64,000 bases of DNA from Colwellia sp. PAMC 20917 (GTDB lineage Bacteria > Pseudomonadota > Gammaproteobacteria > Enterobacterales > Alteromonadaceae). The DNA lies in the NCBI RefSeq assembly GCF_001767295.1, contig NZ_CP014944.1, forward strand, positions 2,790,001 to 2,854,000, in the 5' to 3' direction. Below the pieces are notes generated by a model that was not told the origin of the DNA, ran no database searches, and saw only the letters and a list, made by a program, of their open reading frames with translations. Positions 1-12,074 of this stretch are shown one piece after another; position 1 is the stretch's first letter; the number at the start of each line of letters is the position of its first letter. The translations under genes and the position numbers were made by a program.

Positions 1-8
1 GTTTTAGT

Positions 9-302
9 ATGGACTTGCAACAAACAAAAACCAATTATGTTAGCCAAGCGTATACAGCAGTGGCAGAGTTGGATGATAAATTAGCGCCTAGTGTCGGAAA
101 AGACCTGAGGCCTTTAATTGACTTTTTAGATCAGTTTAACCAACTACAAGAACAAGCAGATAAAATATTGTCTAAGAATGATGATGCTTTTGGTCAGTTA
201 CTTGATGCAGTCTTTAAAGCTGAGTTTGGTGACGATAAAGTCGCTAAAGAAAAGTTCGATAAAGTAATAGATACGGTTAAGTCTGACAACATTAAGCTTT
301 AA
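9..302 (+). CDS. Small hypothetical protein, 97 aa
   Basis: A short, charged and mostly helical protein that I do not recognise. It has no signal peptide, membrane segment or cysteine. It opens MDLQQTKTNYVSQAY and ends in DNIKL. The composition (many Asp, Lys, Gln and Leu, heptad-like spacing) suggests a soluble helical bundle. The start lies 9 bases from the window edge, so the ribosome binding site and any upstream partner cannot be judged. An insertion sequence begins 6 bases after the stop, so the native 3' region and terminator have probably been displaced. The coding frame is clean and amino-acid use is normal. Function unknown. Confidence 0.6.
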   Translation: MDLQQTKTNYVSQAYTAVAELDDKLAPSVGKDLRPLIDFLDQFNQLQEQADKILSKNDDAFGQLLDAVFKAEFGDDKVAKEKFDKVIDTVKSDNIKL

Positions 303-308
303 TAGATA

Positions 309-340
309 AAATAAACCCACGCTAACGTGTAATGCCGATC
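309..340 (+). repeat. Left inverted end of the IS
   Basis: Starts AAATAAACCCACGCTAACGT and runs into TAATGCCGATC. It pairs with the reverse complement of the right end at 1737-1766. The exact outer boundary could move by one to three bases because the flanks are A-rich. Confidence 0.8.
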
Positions 341-381
341 AGTTAAGCAATTTATAGCTTGATTAATTTGCTAATGAGATC

Positions 382-418
382 AAAATCCAGTGATTGATAT
401 CACTGGATTTTTTTTATG
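382..418 (+). terminator. Terminator-like hairpin just inside the IS left end
   Basis: A perfect 13-bp stem (382-394 with 399-411), four-base loop TGAT, followed by a T run. It lies inside the element and ends directly before the transposase ATG at 416. As a Rho-independent terminator it would stop transcripts entering from outside. In any read-through RNA the start codon sits at the base of the stem. Comparable protection of the transposase start is known for IS10 and IS50. Confidence 0.75.
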
Positions 419-1738
419 CAACTTTCTACCGCGCTTTCTTTAGTTAATTCAAATAACGTCACCGAGTTCCAAAACTTAGCAGAAATTTTGTCTCCAGAAA
501 TTATTAGTGCGGGACTAAAAGAACACGGAATATCTACCATTCGAAAGCGTAAGCTGCCTATGGAAAATATGGTGTGGGCTGTCATTGGCATGGCATTGTT
601 TCGCAAGTTTCCAATGCGTCAAATGCTTAATCAGTTGGATATTATTTTACCCAGCGGTATCCCCTATGTTGCATCTAGTGCGGTCACGCAAGCGAGAAAA
701 AAACTCGGTAGCAAAGTTATAGAAACAGTCTTTCAACAAACGCAACAACAATGGAACCATGATGCTAATCATGGTCAGTGGTGTGGTTTAAACCTTTTAG
801 GTGTCGATGGTGTTGTGTGGCGAGTGCCCGATACCGATGAAAATAATGAAGAGTTTGCCAAAACAGGGACGCAACATGGCAAAGCCAGTTACCCTCAAGT
901 ACGTATGGTGTGTCAGATGGAATTAACGAGCCATTTATTGACTAACAGTGTCTTTGATAGTGTTGAAGTTAACGAGATGAATCTTGCGTTAGGGTTAATT
1001 GATAAAACACCTGATAATAGTTTAACGCTGTTCGACCGTGGATTTTATTCATTAGGCTTGTTACATCGCTGGCAAAGTACAGGTAACACAAGGCATTGGT
1101 TAATGCCACTCAAAAAAAATACACAATATGAAGTTATCAATAGTTTTGGAAGACAAGATAAATTAATCCAATTAACCACAACACCTCAGTCACGAAAAAA
1201 GTTTCCAGAATTACCTAAAACGATGCAAGCACGGCTCATCACCAAAAAAGTGAAAGGAAAAGACCTTCAAATACTCACTTCGATGACAGATCTTATGCGC
1301 TTTCCATCCGCTGATATTGTTGATTTATATGCCCACCGATGGGAAATTGAGTTGGGATTTAGGGAAATGAAACAGTCGCTATTGGACAATCGATTCACAT
1401 TACGAAGTAATCAACCAGAGCTTATTAGGCAAGAGCTTTGGGGGATATTATTGGCTTATAATTTAATCCGTTATCAAATGGTATTAATGGCTAAATCGCT
1501 AGACGGTGTCCACCCCAATCAACTGAGTTTTAATGGCGCTTCAATGCATATTATTCACGAATTAACCCAGTTGTCATTCTGCACGCCAGGTAACATTCCC
1601 AAATACACAATGAATATTACAAAGTCGGCTAAGCAATTCGTTTTACCCGGTAGGCGAGAACGGCAATATCCGAGAATGTTGAAATGTTCAAAGAATAGGT
1701 ACCCTGTTAAAAGTAAAAATGCCGTTCACCTTAAGTGA
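416..1738 (+). CDS. IS4-family DDE transposase
   Basis: A 440-residue transposase that would cut and rejoin the element's ends. The N-terminal ~90 residues resemble the IS4 N-terminal domain. The catalytic DDE core is intact: first Asp in LGVDGVVW, second Asp in LFDRGFYS, and Glu in the YREK signature [15 protein letters not shown], where Y, R, E and K have exact family spacing (Y-x2-R-x3-E-x6-K). The length is normal for the family and there is no frameshift. The ATG at 416 follows a T run with no clear Shine-Dalgarno, consistent with poor translation that limits transposition. The stop lies within a 12-bp hairpin near the right end. Probably active. Confidence 0.93.
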   Translation: MQLSTALSLVNSNNVTEFQNLAEILSPEIISAGLKEHGISTIRKRKLPMENMVWAVIGMALFRKFPMRQMLNQLDIILPSGIPYVASSAVTQARKKLGSKVIETVFQQTQQQWNHDANHGQWCGLNLLGVDGVVWRVPDTDENNEEFAKTGTQHGKASYPQVRMVCQMELTSHLLTNSVFDSVEVNEMNLALGLIDKTPDNSLTLFDRGFYSLGLLHRWQSTGNTRHWLMPLKKNTQYEVINSFGRQDKLIQLTTTPQSRKKFPELPKTMQARLITKKVKGKDLQILTSMTDLMRFPSADIVDLYAHRWEIELGFREMKQSLLDNRFTLRSNQPELIRQELWGILLAYNLIRYQMVLMAKSLDGVHPNQLSFNGASMHIIHELTQLSFCTPGNIPKYTMNITKSAKQFVLPGRRERQYPRMLKCSKNRYPVKSKNAVHLK

Positions 1739-1746
1739 ACGGCATT
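1718..1746 (+). terminator. Hairpin spanning the transposase stop codon
   Basis: A 12-bp perfect stem (1718-1729 with 1735-1746) with a five-base loop CTTAA. It overlaps the last transposase codons, the stop and the inner part of the right IS end. There is no T run, so it may act as an mRNA 3' stabiliser or block entering antisense transcription rather than as a strong terminator. Confidence 0.5.
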
Positions 1747-1766
1747 ACGCTAACGTGGGTTTATTT
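1737..1766 (-). repeat. Right inverted end of the IS
   Basis: Read on the minus strand it begins AAATAAACCCACGTTAGCGT, matching the left end at 309-340 with two substitutions and a one-base gap. It lies just downstream of the transposase stop. Confidence 0.8.
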
Positions 1767-1790
1767 AGGATAACTTACCAAGAAGAACGG

Positions 1791-2234
1791 TTATTCTTCT
1801 TCGAGATTTTTTTCTGGACGTTCCTTAGCTTCACGAACTTTCAAAGTACGCTGCTGAAATTCAGTATCATTAAGCGATGAAACAGCCGCATCAGCCGCAT
1901 CAGCTGACATTTCAACAAAACCAAAACCACGACGCTTTCCAGTATGTTTATCTTTCATTAAACGAACAGAATGAACTTGACCATGTTCAGAGAATAACTC
2001 TCTGATCGATGATTCATTTGCTCGGTAAGGTAGATTCCCTACATATAACGTTTTTATTTCTTCATCAGCACTTTCTGCAGTAGTTGATGAACCTATAAGT
2101 GGCGCAATAAAAGTACTTACTAAAACTAATATCGCAGTAATTTCTGGTGAGCTGCCAATAACAGTTGATAAAATGTAAGCAATAACAGCAAATACTACTG
2201 CGACTATAAATGTTAACCCTTGAGGAGACTTCAT
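1791..2234 (-). CDS. Membrane-anchored RRM RNA-binding protein
   Basis: A 147-residue protein with two parts. Residues ~7-50 form two hydrophobic helices (GLTFIVAVVFAVIAYI and ITAILVLVSTFIAPLI), predicted to be membrane-spanning. Residues ~61-138 form one RNA-recognition motif with RNP2 (LYVGNL) and RNP1 (KRRGFGFVEM), including the aromatic residues that stack on RNA bases. The tail is acidic. Small RRM proteins of this type are common in marine gammaproteobacteria and cyanobacteria, often linked to cold or RNA processing; membrane attachment is less usual. Monocistronic, downstream of the IS on the opposite strand. Its RNA target is unknown. Confidence 0.85.
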   Translation of the reverse strand: MKSPQGLTFIVAVVFAVIAYILSTVIGSSPEITAILVLVSTFIAPLIGSSTTAESADEEIKTLYVGNLPYRANESSIRELFSEHGQVHSVRLMKDKHTGKRRGFGFVEMSADAADAAVSSLNDTEFQQRTLKVREAKERPEKNLEEE

Positions 2235-2575
2235 ATATGAATACCTAATTATTATTTTAAATTCTAAATTAAAAAACTAAATTGCAATGTACCTGCTACC
2301 CAGCCTTGAATATTGTACAAAGTACAAAGTTGTAAAAAAGATAAGTGTAATTTATATGCAAATAACACCTTACTTATATTAAGCAATAAATAAAAAGTTT
2401 ACTACACTAAATAAGCATATTAATTAAAAGCACTATTTTAGTGCTTATATAAGCCACCTTAAATGGATTATTATATAGGTGGAATAAGAACGTTGATGTT
2501 TATTGAGCGATTAGAGAGTATATTGCCCACATTGTTTTTATTTTCAGCAAACAAACATAAAGATGAAAATAGTGC
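2235..2575. other. AT-rich intergenic region upstream of the rRNA promoters
   Basis: About 340 bases between the divergent RRM gene and the rRNA promoters. It is strongly AT-rich, holds no open frame that I would support, and probably contains the RRM promoter plus upstream activating sequence for the rRNA promoters. No strong hairpin was seen. Confidence 0.5.
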
Positions 2576-2603
2576 TTGATCCTTTTCAAAATATGTCTAG
2601 AAT
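2576..2603 (+). promoter_or_regulatory. rRNA promoter P1
   Basis: A -35 box TTGATC (2576-2581), 16-base spacer and -10 box TAGAAT (2598-2603), followed by a GC-rich discriminator GCGCTCC. A 16-bp spacer plus GC-rich discriminator is typical of stringently controlled rRNA promoters. It lies about 545 bases before 16S. Confidence 0.7.
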
Positions 2604-2744
2604 GCGCTCCAGTTCCAAGGGGTAACCCAAACGAACGTTTTGATAAGTTATCTACATCACTTTAGAGTAAAGTAGTTAACTTAACGTTTTAAAAGTTAAG
2701 TTTGAATCTTCGAAAAGAAACTTCAAATTAAATTAAATAAAACG

Positions 2745-2772
2745 TTGACATCAAAACTGAGAAGCGTATCAT
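2745..2772 (+). promoter_or_regulatory. rRNA promoter P2
   Basis: A consensus -35 TTGACA (2745-2750), 16-base spacer and -10 TATCAT (2767-2772), followed by GCGCATCTCGC. The 30 bases before the -35 are A/T tracts that look like an UP element. It starts the long 16S leader about 370 bases upstream of the mature 5' end. Confidence 0.8.
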
Positions 2773-2872
2773 GCGCATCTCGCTTCAGGCAAGGCCTGCA
2801 GCAACGGAGCAACGCTCCAAAGGTATAAACGAATGGGTTTTATATCTAACTCTTTACTTTAAGTAAATGAGT

Positions 2873-2884
2873 TTTTCTTTAACA
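2873..2884 (+). promoter_or_regulatory. boxA-like antitermination site in the rRNA leader
   Basis: TTTTCTTTAACA resembles the rRNA boxA consensus TGCTCTTTAACA. It lies after P2 and directly before the 16S processing stem, the usual place for assembly of the Nus antitermination complex. Confidence 0.65.
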
Positions 2885-2888
2885 ATTA

Positions 2889-2915
2889 GTTATCATGCAA
2901 TTTGTGTAGACACTC
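2889..2915 (+). other. 5' arm of the 16S precursor processing stem
   Basis: These 27 bases are complementary to 4736-4762 except for one position, so the 16S precursor can form a long RNase III-type stem that loops out the whole gene. The arm includes AATTTGTGTAGACACTC. Confidence 0.8.
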
Positions 2916-3148
2916 ACATTACATTGATTTTACATAGTCGGTTCTTAATTCTCTAACGAGAGGCAAGGAAAGACGTAAAACAGTTTAATAATGATGTCAC
3001 ACAGATTAAGTATTAATCATACTCTTTTATTAGAGAGTGATTAGTACGTTTTATGTAGTTACTACTTCTCTTTTAAGAGTTGCTGGTAACACGACAGAAT
3101 TCATTGAGCAGATGTCTTAGCTTAGGTTAAGCATCACAAACGATTTTT

Positions 3149-4693
<1,545 letters not shown>

Positions 4694-4735
4694 TCTTGAA
4701 GTAAAAACAGTTTAATGGAAGCTCTTGAGTTTCAC

Positions 4736-4762
4736 GAGTGTCTACACAAATTACATGATAAC
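4736..4762 (+). other. 3' arm of the 16S precursor processing stem
   Basis: Pairs with 2889-2915 around the 16S gene with one mismatch. It lies in the spacer between 16S and tRNA-Ala. Confidence 0.8.
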
Positions 4763-4781
4763 AAATTAGAAGAATCCCGAT

Positions 4782-4857
4782 GGGGCTATAGCTCAGCTGG
4801 GAGAGCGCCTGCCTTGCACGCAGGAGGTCTGCAGTTCGATCCTGCATAGCTCCACCA
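4782..4857 (+). tRNA. tRNA-Ala (anticodon TGC)
   Basis: A 76-base cloverleaf starting GGGGCTATAGCTCAGCTGGG and ending CTCCACCA, so the CCA is encoded. The anticodon loop CTTGCAC gives TGC, decoding GCA and other Ala codons. It lies in the 16S-23S spacer and is matured from the rRNA transcript. No tRNA-Ile was seen in this spacer. Confidence 0.97.
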
Positions 4858-5301
4858 TCCTATATTTATAATATAGGAGACCATTATGATTCTTCATTAA
4901 AGAAAAGACCAAATTAAGGTTTACTTTCGTCATACTGAACGTGTTTCAGTATCTGGTGAGTGAATATTAATTTGGTTTTTTAAACCACGTTTTTAACCGA
5001 ATGCGCGTTAAGAATGAGTTCTTTAACAATCTGGAAAGCTGATATAAATAAGGTATTTATAAAGCAACTAACATTAGTAAGGGGTGTCGCGCTCATTACT
5101 TCTAAATAGTTTGCACATTTTATAAGTATCTACAAAAGCGATTAATAGTGAAAGCTATTAATCAACATTTGTTTGCTCTTACTCAGAGTAAACATCTTAT
5201 TCAAGACACATTTATTTGTGCGTGAAAATGTCAGACTTTACAATTGCTGTGGATTAGTCTCCACGGTGTACTTCGTGTCGAAAGACTACTTAGGGTTGTA
5301 T
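4858..5301 (+). other. tRNA-23S spacer with internal boxA
   Basis: About 440 bases of transcribed spacer. A second boxA-like motif GTTCTTTAACA lies at 5018-5028. The last 20 bases (5285-5306) start the 23S processing stem, pairing with 8186-8209. The spacer shows no further tRNA and no coding frame that I would support. Confidence 0.7.
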
Positions 5302-8185
<2,884 letters not shown>

Positions 8186-8192
<7 letters not shown>

Positions 8193-8209
8193 ACAACACC
8201 CAAGTAGTT
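8186..8209 (+). other. 3' arm of the 23S processing stem
   Basis: TAACCATACAACACCCAAGT is complementary to the region just before and at the 23S 5' end (5285-5306), with small bulges. Confidence 0.7.
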
Positions 8210-8337
8210 TTACTGCGAAGTGTTTGTAGAAGACTGACATATATAGAATAACTTCACGCACTATAATGAATTGAATAAGAAAACGCTTTTATATTTATAG
8301 CTCTAGCGAGCAACAGCTTTCAAGATTGTAACCTTTT

Positions 8338-8456
8338 TGTCTAGCGACAATAGCACTGTGGCACCACCTGATCCCATTCCGAACTCAGAAGTGAAACGCA
8401 GTAGCGCCGATGGTAGTGTGGGAGTTCCCATGTGAGAGTAGGACATTGCTAGGCTT
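8338..8456 (+). rRNA. rrf: 5S ribosomal RNA, copy 1
   Basis: About 119 bases starting TGTCTAGCGACAATAGCACT and ending with the complementary GACATTGCTAGGCTT. The conserved core CCGAACTCAGAAGTGAAACG is present and the terminal stem is intact. It lies 146 bases after 23S and is followed by its own terminator at 8464. Confidence 0.96.
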
Positions 8457-8463
8457 CTATTTA

Positions 8464-8497
8464 GAAAAACCCGTAGCTGATGCTACGGGTTTTTTGT
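8464..8497 (+). terminator. Terminator after 5S copy 1
   Basis: An AACCCGTAGC stem with loop TGAT and GCTACGGGTT, followed by a T run. A classic Rho-independent terminator. An identical hairpin follows the second 5S gene. Confidence 0.9.
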
Positions 8498-8566
8498 TCC
8501 AAGGTTCTAATTTACTTTATATTTTAAACAGTATAAATTAAATTATATCTTTGATATTACAAGTTT

Positions 8567-8685
8567 TGTCTAGCGACAATAGCACTGTGGCACCACCTGA
8601 TCCCATTCCGAACTCAGAAGTGAAACGCAGTAGCGCCGATGGTAGTGTGGGAGTTCCCATGTGAGAGTAGGACATTGCTAGGCTT
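8567..8685 (+). rRNA. rrf: 5S ribosomal RNA, copy 2
   Basis: A second intact 5S gene 229 bases downstream of the first, apparently identical over the mature length. The duplication includes the terminator hairpin, so the first terminator must be read through, or a local promoter used, for this copy to be made. Extra 5S genes at the end of one rrn operon are common in gammaproteobacteria. Confidence 0.95.
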
Positions 8686-8694
8686 CTAATTAAG

Positions 8695-8727
8695 AAAAAC
8701 CCGTAGCTGATGCTACGGGTTTTTTGC
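8695..8727 (+). terminator. Terminator after 5S copy 2
   Basis: The same hairpin as at 8464-8497 (CCCGTAGC, loop TGAT, GCTACGGG) with a T run. It is the likely end of the rRNA transcript. Confidence 0.9.
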
Positions 8728-8765
8728 TTTCTGACGTTTAAAAAAGACAGCATTTATACCGTAGA

Positions 8766-8836
8766 GCAGTAGCGTCAACGGTAGTGTGACTCATGTTCGA
8801 CATGCCCATGTGAGAGTAGGACATTGCTAGGCTCCT
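8766..8836 (+). pseudogene. 5S rRNA remnant 1
   Basis: Matches the 3' half of the 5S genes (GTAGCG, CGGTAGTGTG, then CCCATGTGAGAGTAGGACAT and GCTAGGC). The 5' half is missing and the GGGAGTT segment is replaced by an ACTCATGTTCGACAT insert, so it cannot fold as 5S. Confidence 0.75.
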
Positions 8837-8895
8837 ATTTAGGTCGCTCTTTGCCATCCTTGGCAACGCGACATTAGTATATCCCTACACGTCAG

Positions 8896-8924
8896 AAACC
8901 CGATCCGAAAGAGTCGGGTTTTTT
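8896..8924 (+). terminator. Terminator in array unit 1
   Basis: AAACCCGA and TCGGGTTT arms around a 10-base loop, then a T run. Its stem sequence differs from the terminators of the intact 5S genes. Confidence 0.75.
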
Positions 8925-8964
8925 GCTTTCTGGCGTTTGAAAATACACCATTTATAACAATTGG

Positions 8965-9035
8965 GTAGTAGCGTCAACGGTAGTGTGACTCATGTTCGAC
9001 ATGCCCATGTGAGAGTAGGACATTGCTAGGCTCCT
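8965..9035 (+). pseudogene. 5S rRNA remnant 2
   Basis: Nearly identical to remnant 1, displaced by exactly 199 bases. It lacks the 5' half of 5S and carries the same inserted segment. Confidence 0.75.
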
Positions 9036-9094
9036 ATTTAGGTCGCTCTTTGCCATCCTTGGCAACGCGACATTAGTATATCCCTACACTTCAG

Positions 9095-9123
9095 AAACCC
9101 GATTCGAAAGAGTCGGGTTTTTT
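9095..9123 (+). terminator. Terminator in array unit 2
   Basis: Same arms as the unit 1 terminator (AAACCCGA and TCGGGTTT), with one change in the loop, followed by a T run. Confidence 0.75.
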
Positions 9124-9163
9124 GCTTTCTGTCGTTTGAAAATAGACCATTTATAACAATTGG

Positions 9164-9220
9164 GTAGTAGCGCCAACAGTAGTGTGACTTATGTTCGACA
9201 GGCCCATGTGAGAGGAGGAT
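9164..9220 (+). pseudogene. 5S rRNA remnant 3, truncated
   Basis: The most diverged copy, with GTAGCGCCAACAGTAGTGTG and CCCATGTGAGAG. It breaks off after GAGAGGAGGAT, so the array ends inside a 5S piece. Unique sequence leading to the next gene follows. Confidence 0.65.
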
Positions 9221-9305
9221 TTTTTGATGTTTGTTATATGATAAACCTATATCTTTTATTAGCTTAATAGTTACAATATTGAAAAAGTTCTAATAGGTCA
9301 GATTA

Positions 9306-10421
9306 ATGCGCTACTTAATATATATATTTTCCTCTGTATTACTGTTTACATTTCAAGTGAATGCTTATGAATTCGTCCTTGAAAAATCACCAAGTATTAA
9401 TAAACTTGTAGATTTTAAAACAAGTGACTTATGTCAAGTTACTGAAAATACATTGGATTATATACAAAAGGTTCCTAGTGATAAGTTTGCAGTACACCCA
9501 GGGACAGTATTTAATAATAAAATTAGTATGCAAGATATTGAACACACATTGGCGTTTATCTGTACAACTTATCGTGAGGACGTTCGAGCAAAACGACAGA
9601 GTCGCCTACACGATATAGCATTTGTAAAAGAGAATTTTAATTTTTTTCGTTGGCTCCCTGATACTCAGACAGCACAACTCATTGCAGATAAAAGTACCAA
9701 TGAAGTTAAAAGTCGATTATTAAATAGTATTCCTAAAGATAAAATTTTTCTTACTAAATATTATACGAAACTATTAGATGCCAGTACCGTTAAAACCACT
9801 AAATATAATCAAGCTTTGTATGCCTTACCGACTGATGAGGAAGGTCTTTCATTAGAGCAAGCTGAAAACCAGAAACAGCAATTGATAAGGTATAGGTATA
9901 CCCGACAAGATATTATGGCAGGAGCCTTATTAACAAATACAGCGGTTAAACCTCTAATTTGGTTATCTGAAGAAGCATTACATGATGTTTTATTACAAGG
10001 CACTGGCGTGGTAAATGTCGATGGAAATGTTCGTTACTTTAATGTTCACCGTAATAACGGCATAGCTTATGATTATGCATTAGGAAAACGAGAGCAAGCA
10101 AGATATTGGTATTTTATTGAGGTCCCTAGCATTATGGGCTATGGCCAAAAACAAGAGGATAAGATAGCGTTAAAATCTCAAGTAACCTTTGCTGGCAATG
10201 TAAAGCAGCTAGGGTTAGGTAAACTCTTTATGGTTAGCTATGACCGTAATAATGAAAATATATCACGGATTGGAGTCCTAGCTGATCAAGGTGGAGCCTT
10301 CGATGATAATTTATTCCAATTAGATATGTTAGTAGATAGCTATAAAGGTTGGAGTGATTATCACCAAGCTAATAAGCATTTACCCGACTACGCTCAGGCT
10401 TGGTTAATGTTACTAAAGTAA
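9306..10421 (+). CDS. Secreted protein, possibly MltA/3D-domain-like
   Basis: A 371-residue exported protein. Residues 1-20 are a signal peptide ending at NAYEF. I see a tentative resemblance to MltA lytic transglycosylases in the second half. VLLQGTGVVNVDGNVRYFNV resembles the MltA beta-barrel entry, and the C-terminal IGVLADQGGAFDDN...LDMLVDSY resembles the 3D domain holding the catalytic Asp of MltA. The N-terminal half (~25-200) is unknown, with two cysteines near residues 43 and 86. If MltA-like, it would act on periplasmic peptidoglycan. It stands alone just after the 5S array. The family call is a weak pattern match, but the gene itself is convincing. Confidence 0.7.
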   Translation: MRYLIYIFSSVLLFTFQVNAYEFVLEKSPSINKLVDFKTSDLCQVTENTLDYIQKVPSDKFAVHPGTVFNNKISMQDIEHTLAFICTTYREDVRAKRQSRLHDIAFVKENFNFFRWLPDTQTAQLIADKSTNEVKSRLLNSIPKDKIFLTKYYTKLLDASTVKTTKYNQALYALPTDEEGLSLEQAENQKQQLIRYRYTRQDIMAGALLTNTAVKPLIWLSEEALHDVLLQGTGVVNVDGNVRYFNVHRNNGIAYDYALGKREQARYWYFIEVPSIMGYGQKQEDKIALKSQVTFAGNVKQLGLGKLFMVSYDRNNENISRIGVLADQGGAFDDNLFQLDMLVDSYKGWSDYHQANKHLPDYAQAWLMLLK

Positions 10422-10703
10422 ATAAAGGCTTATACGTCACAAAAATTGCATCAGCGAATCTTTTATCTAAAATGCTTGCTGTTATATCTTCAGGTTTAGC
10501 TTTTACATTAGGGGTAGGCTGGCTGTCTAAAGGGAGATGAATATTTACTTTCTTTCTTTTAAGCTTATATTGATTTTTAAGTAAACTGCACGGCGAAAAC
10601 ATAAAGTGTATTACAAACATAGACATTTCGATGTTACCAATTATAGGATCTCTGAAGTATCTAGTTTAAATCTTGATCTATATCAAACACAAACGAAAGA
10701 CTT
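10422..10703. other. Intergenic region
   Basis: About 280 bases between the secreted protein and the Fur-like site. Short overlapping frames exist on both strands, including a minus-strand frame and a plus-strand peptide from 10471, but none has a convincing start. No clear terminator was found for the upstream gene. Confidence 0.4.
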
Positions 10704-10722
10704 AATGATAATCGTTTGCATT
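10704..10722 (+). promoter_or_regulatory. Fur-box-like operator
   Basis: AATGATAATCGTTTGCATT resembles the 19-bp Fur site: AATG/CATT ends are symmetric, and the left part matches the GATAAT repeat. It lies about 73 bases before the porin start, where it would overlap the promoter. This predicts iron repression of the porin and possibly of the two redox genes behind it. Confidence 0.55.
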
Positions 10723-10794
10723 ACGCTTTGTTCATGTGTATTATCGCTTTAATTATAAAAAACTCTCTCTACAAACTTTAACGGACATGAACCC

Positions 10795-11958
10795 ATGATG
10801 AAGAAAACCTTAATTGCTTCTGCACTTGTTGGCTTATTTGCTAGCACGGCTGTTATTGCAAATGACGATACAGAGGAATTACGTAAAGTTATTGCCCAGC
10901 AACAAGAAGTATTAAAGAACTTAGAACAACGTTTAGATCAAACAGAACAGCGCTTAGAAGCAACTGCTGACCAAGTTGAGTCAAGTACAACTGCTAGCCC
11001 ATTTGCCAAAACAACCATTGGTGGCTACGGTGAATTACATTATAACAACTATAAAGATACCGACGCGAAAGTTGACTTTCATCGCTTCGTACTATTCTTT
11101 GGTCATGAGTTCACCAATAAACTTCGCTTTTTCTCTGAATTCGAATTAGAGCATAGCATTGCTGGTGAAGGAAAAAATGGCGAAGTTGAGCTAGAACAAG
11201 CTTACGTAGAGTATGATTATAGCGATACTATTACCACCAAAACAGGTTTGTTTTTGGTTCCTGTTGGCATCATAAACGAAACTCACGAGCCACCAACATT
11301 TTATGGTGTTGAACGTAACGGTGTTGAAAAGAATATTATTCCAGCTACGTGGTGGGAAGCCGGTGTTGCAGCTAACTTTAAGTTGGCACCAGGTATAGCT
11401 GTTGATACCGCTATAACGAGTGGTTTAAACGTTGGAAATGATTACAAAATTAGAGGCGGACGTCAAAAAGTTTCTAACGCTTCGGCTGAAAACTTAGCCT
11501 ACACGGGGCGTATAAAATATACAGCTATTCCTGGCTTAGAGTTAGCGGCAACAGTTCAGTTTCAAACGGATTTGGCACAAAGTGCTGCTGGTGTTGATAA
11601 AGCTGCTGCAACATTAATTCAAGCCCATGCTATTTACCAAGTTAATAACTTCACTGTTCGTGCATTATATGCCGCTTGGAATATTTACGGTAAAGAAGCC
11701 AAAGCATTAGGTCGAGATGAGCAAACAGGTTGGTATGTTGAACCTTCATATATGTTTAATGAAAAAATGGGCGCTTTTGCCCGCTATGCTGAATATAACA
11801 ATGAAGCAGGAGCTAGTTCTTCTGATGCTGTTGAATCAACCAGCGTAGGTATCAATTATTATTTACATGAAAACGTTGTACTAAAAGCTGATTTTGAAGA
11901 ATTAAGTGGTTCAAAAGACTCGCAAGGCTTTAACTTAGGTTTTGGCTACCAGTTTTAA
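10795..11958 (+). CDS. Outer-membrane porin with N-terminal coiled coil
   Basis: A 387-residue beta-barrel protein. Residues 1-22 are a signal peptide (MMKKTLIASALVGLFASTAV, cleaved after VIA). Residues ~27-62 are a coiled coil (EELRKVIAQQQEVLKNLEQR onward), as in trimeric porins. The remainder alternates aromatic and polar residues and ends GFGYQF, with the C-terminal Phe recognised by the Bam machinery. It resembles the phosphate-selective porin O/P group by pattern. A Fur-like site upstream and the FMN-binding and PepSY genes downstream suggest uptake of an iron-related or reducible substrate. A hairpin at 12005 separates it from the next gene and may reduce read-through. ATG codons at 10795 and 10798 are both possible starts. 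Confidence 0.85.
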   Translation: MMKKTLIASALVGLFASTAVIANDDTEELRKVIAQQQEVLKNLEQRLDQTEQRLEATADQVESSTTASPFAKTTIGGYGELHYNNYKDTDAKVDFHRFVLFFGHEFTNKLRFFSEFELEHSIAGEGKNGEVELEQAYVEYDYSDTITTKTGLFLVPVGIINETHEPPTFYGVERNGVEKNIIPATWWEAGVAANFKLAPGIAVDTAITSGLNVGNDYKIRGGRQKVSNASAENLAYTGRIKYTAIPGLELAATVQFQTDLAQSAAGVDKAAATLIQAHAIYQVNNFTVRALYAAWNIYGKEAKALGRDEQTGWYVEPSYMFNEKMGAFARYAEYNNEAGASSSDAVESTSVGINYYLHENVVLKADFEELSGSKDSQGFNLGFGYQF

Positions 11959-12004
11959 TTTGATTTACTTATCGCAAACTTGCGTTAGGTTATAATTCAC
12001 ATGG

Positions 12005-12037
12005 AAGTGAATGAGCATTATTTGCTCATTCACTTTT
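12005..12037 (+). terminator. Hairpin after the porin gene
   Basis: A 13-bp stem (12005-12017 with 12023-12035) around a five-base loop, followed by a short T stretch. It probably ends or attenuates the porin transcript before the FMN-binding gene. Confidence 0.75.
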
Positions 12038-12074
12038 GTGTTTTAACAACTTTATTTATCATCAAGGGTGACAT

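Larger units (their letters stand above)
309..1766 (+). mobile_element. Complete IS4-family insertion sequence
   Basis: About 1.46 kb bounded by near-perfect inverted ends that begin AAATAAACCCACG and hold one full-length transposase gene. The two ends match over roughly 30 bases, with a few mismatches and one gap. Length and organisation fit IS4-family elements. I could not identify a convincing target-site duplication: the flanks share only GATAA-like sequence. The element sits between the small gene at 9-302 and the RRM gene and appears intact, so it may still be mobile. Confidence 0.85.
8717..9220 (+). repeat. 199-bp tandem array of decayed 5S-terminator units
   Basis: Two full units (8717-8915, 8916-9114) and a third partial unit (9115 to about 9220) repeat with an exact 199-base period. 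Each starts at the T run of a terminator, passes GCTTTCTG(a/g/t)CGTTT and ATTTATA, then enters a piece of 5S sequence. The two full units continue into a short TGCCATCCTTGGCAACGCGAC hairpin region and a new terminator. The block looks like an older amplification of the 5S-terminator cassette. Confidence 0.85.

Noticed and set aside
300-1775. Target-site duplication for the IS
   Set aside because: Flanks share only short AT-rich similarity (GATAA), and no exact 9-12 base repeat was found.
10369-10626. Minus-strand 85-codon frame and a plus-strand 22-codon hydrophobic frame from 10471
   Set aside because: No ribosome site or family resemblance; the minus frame overlaps the end of the secreted-protein gene.
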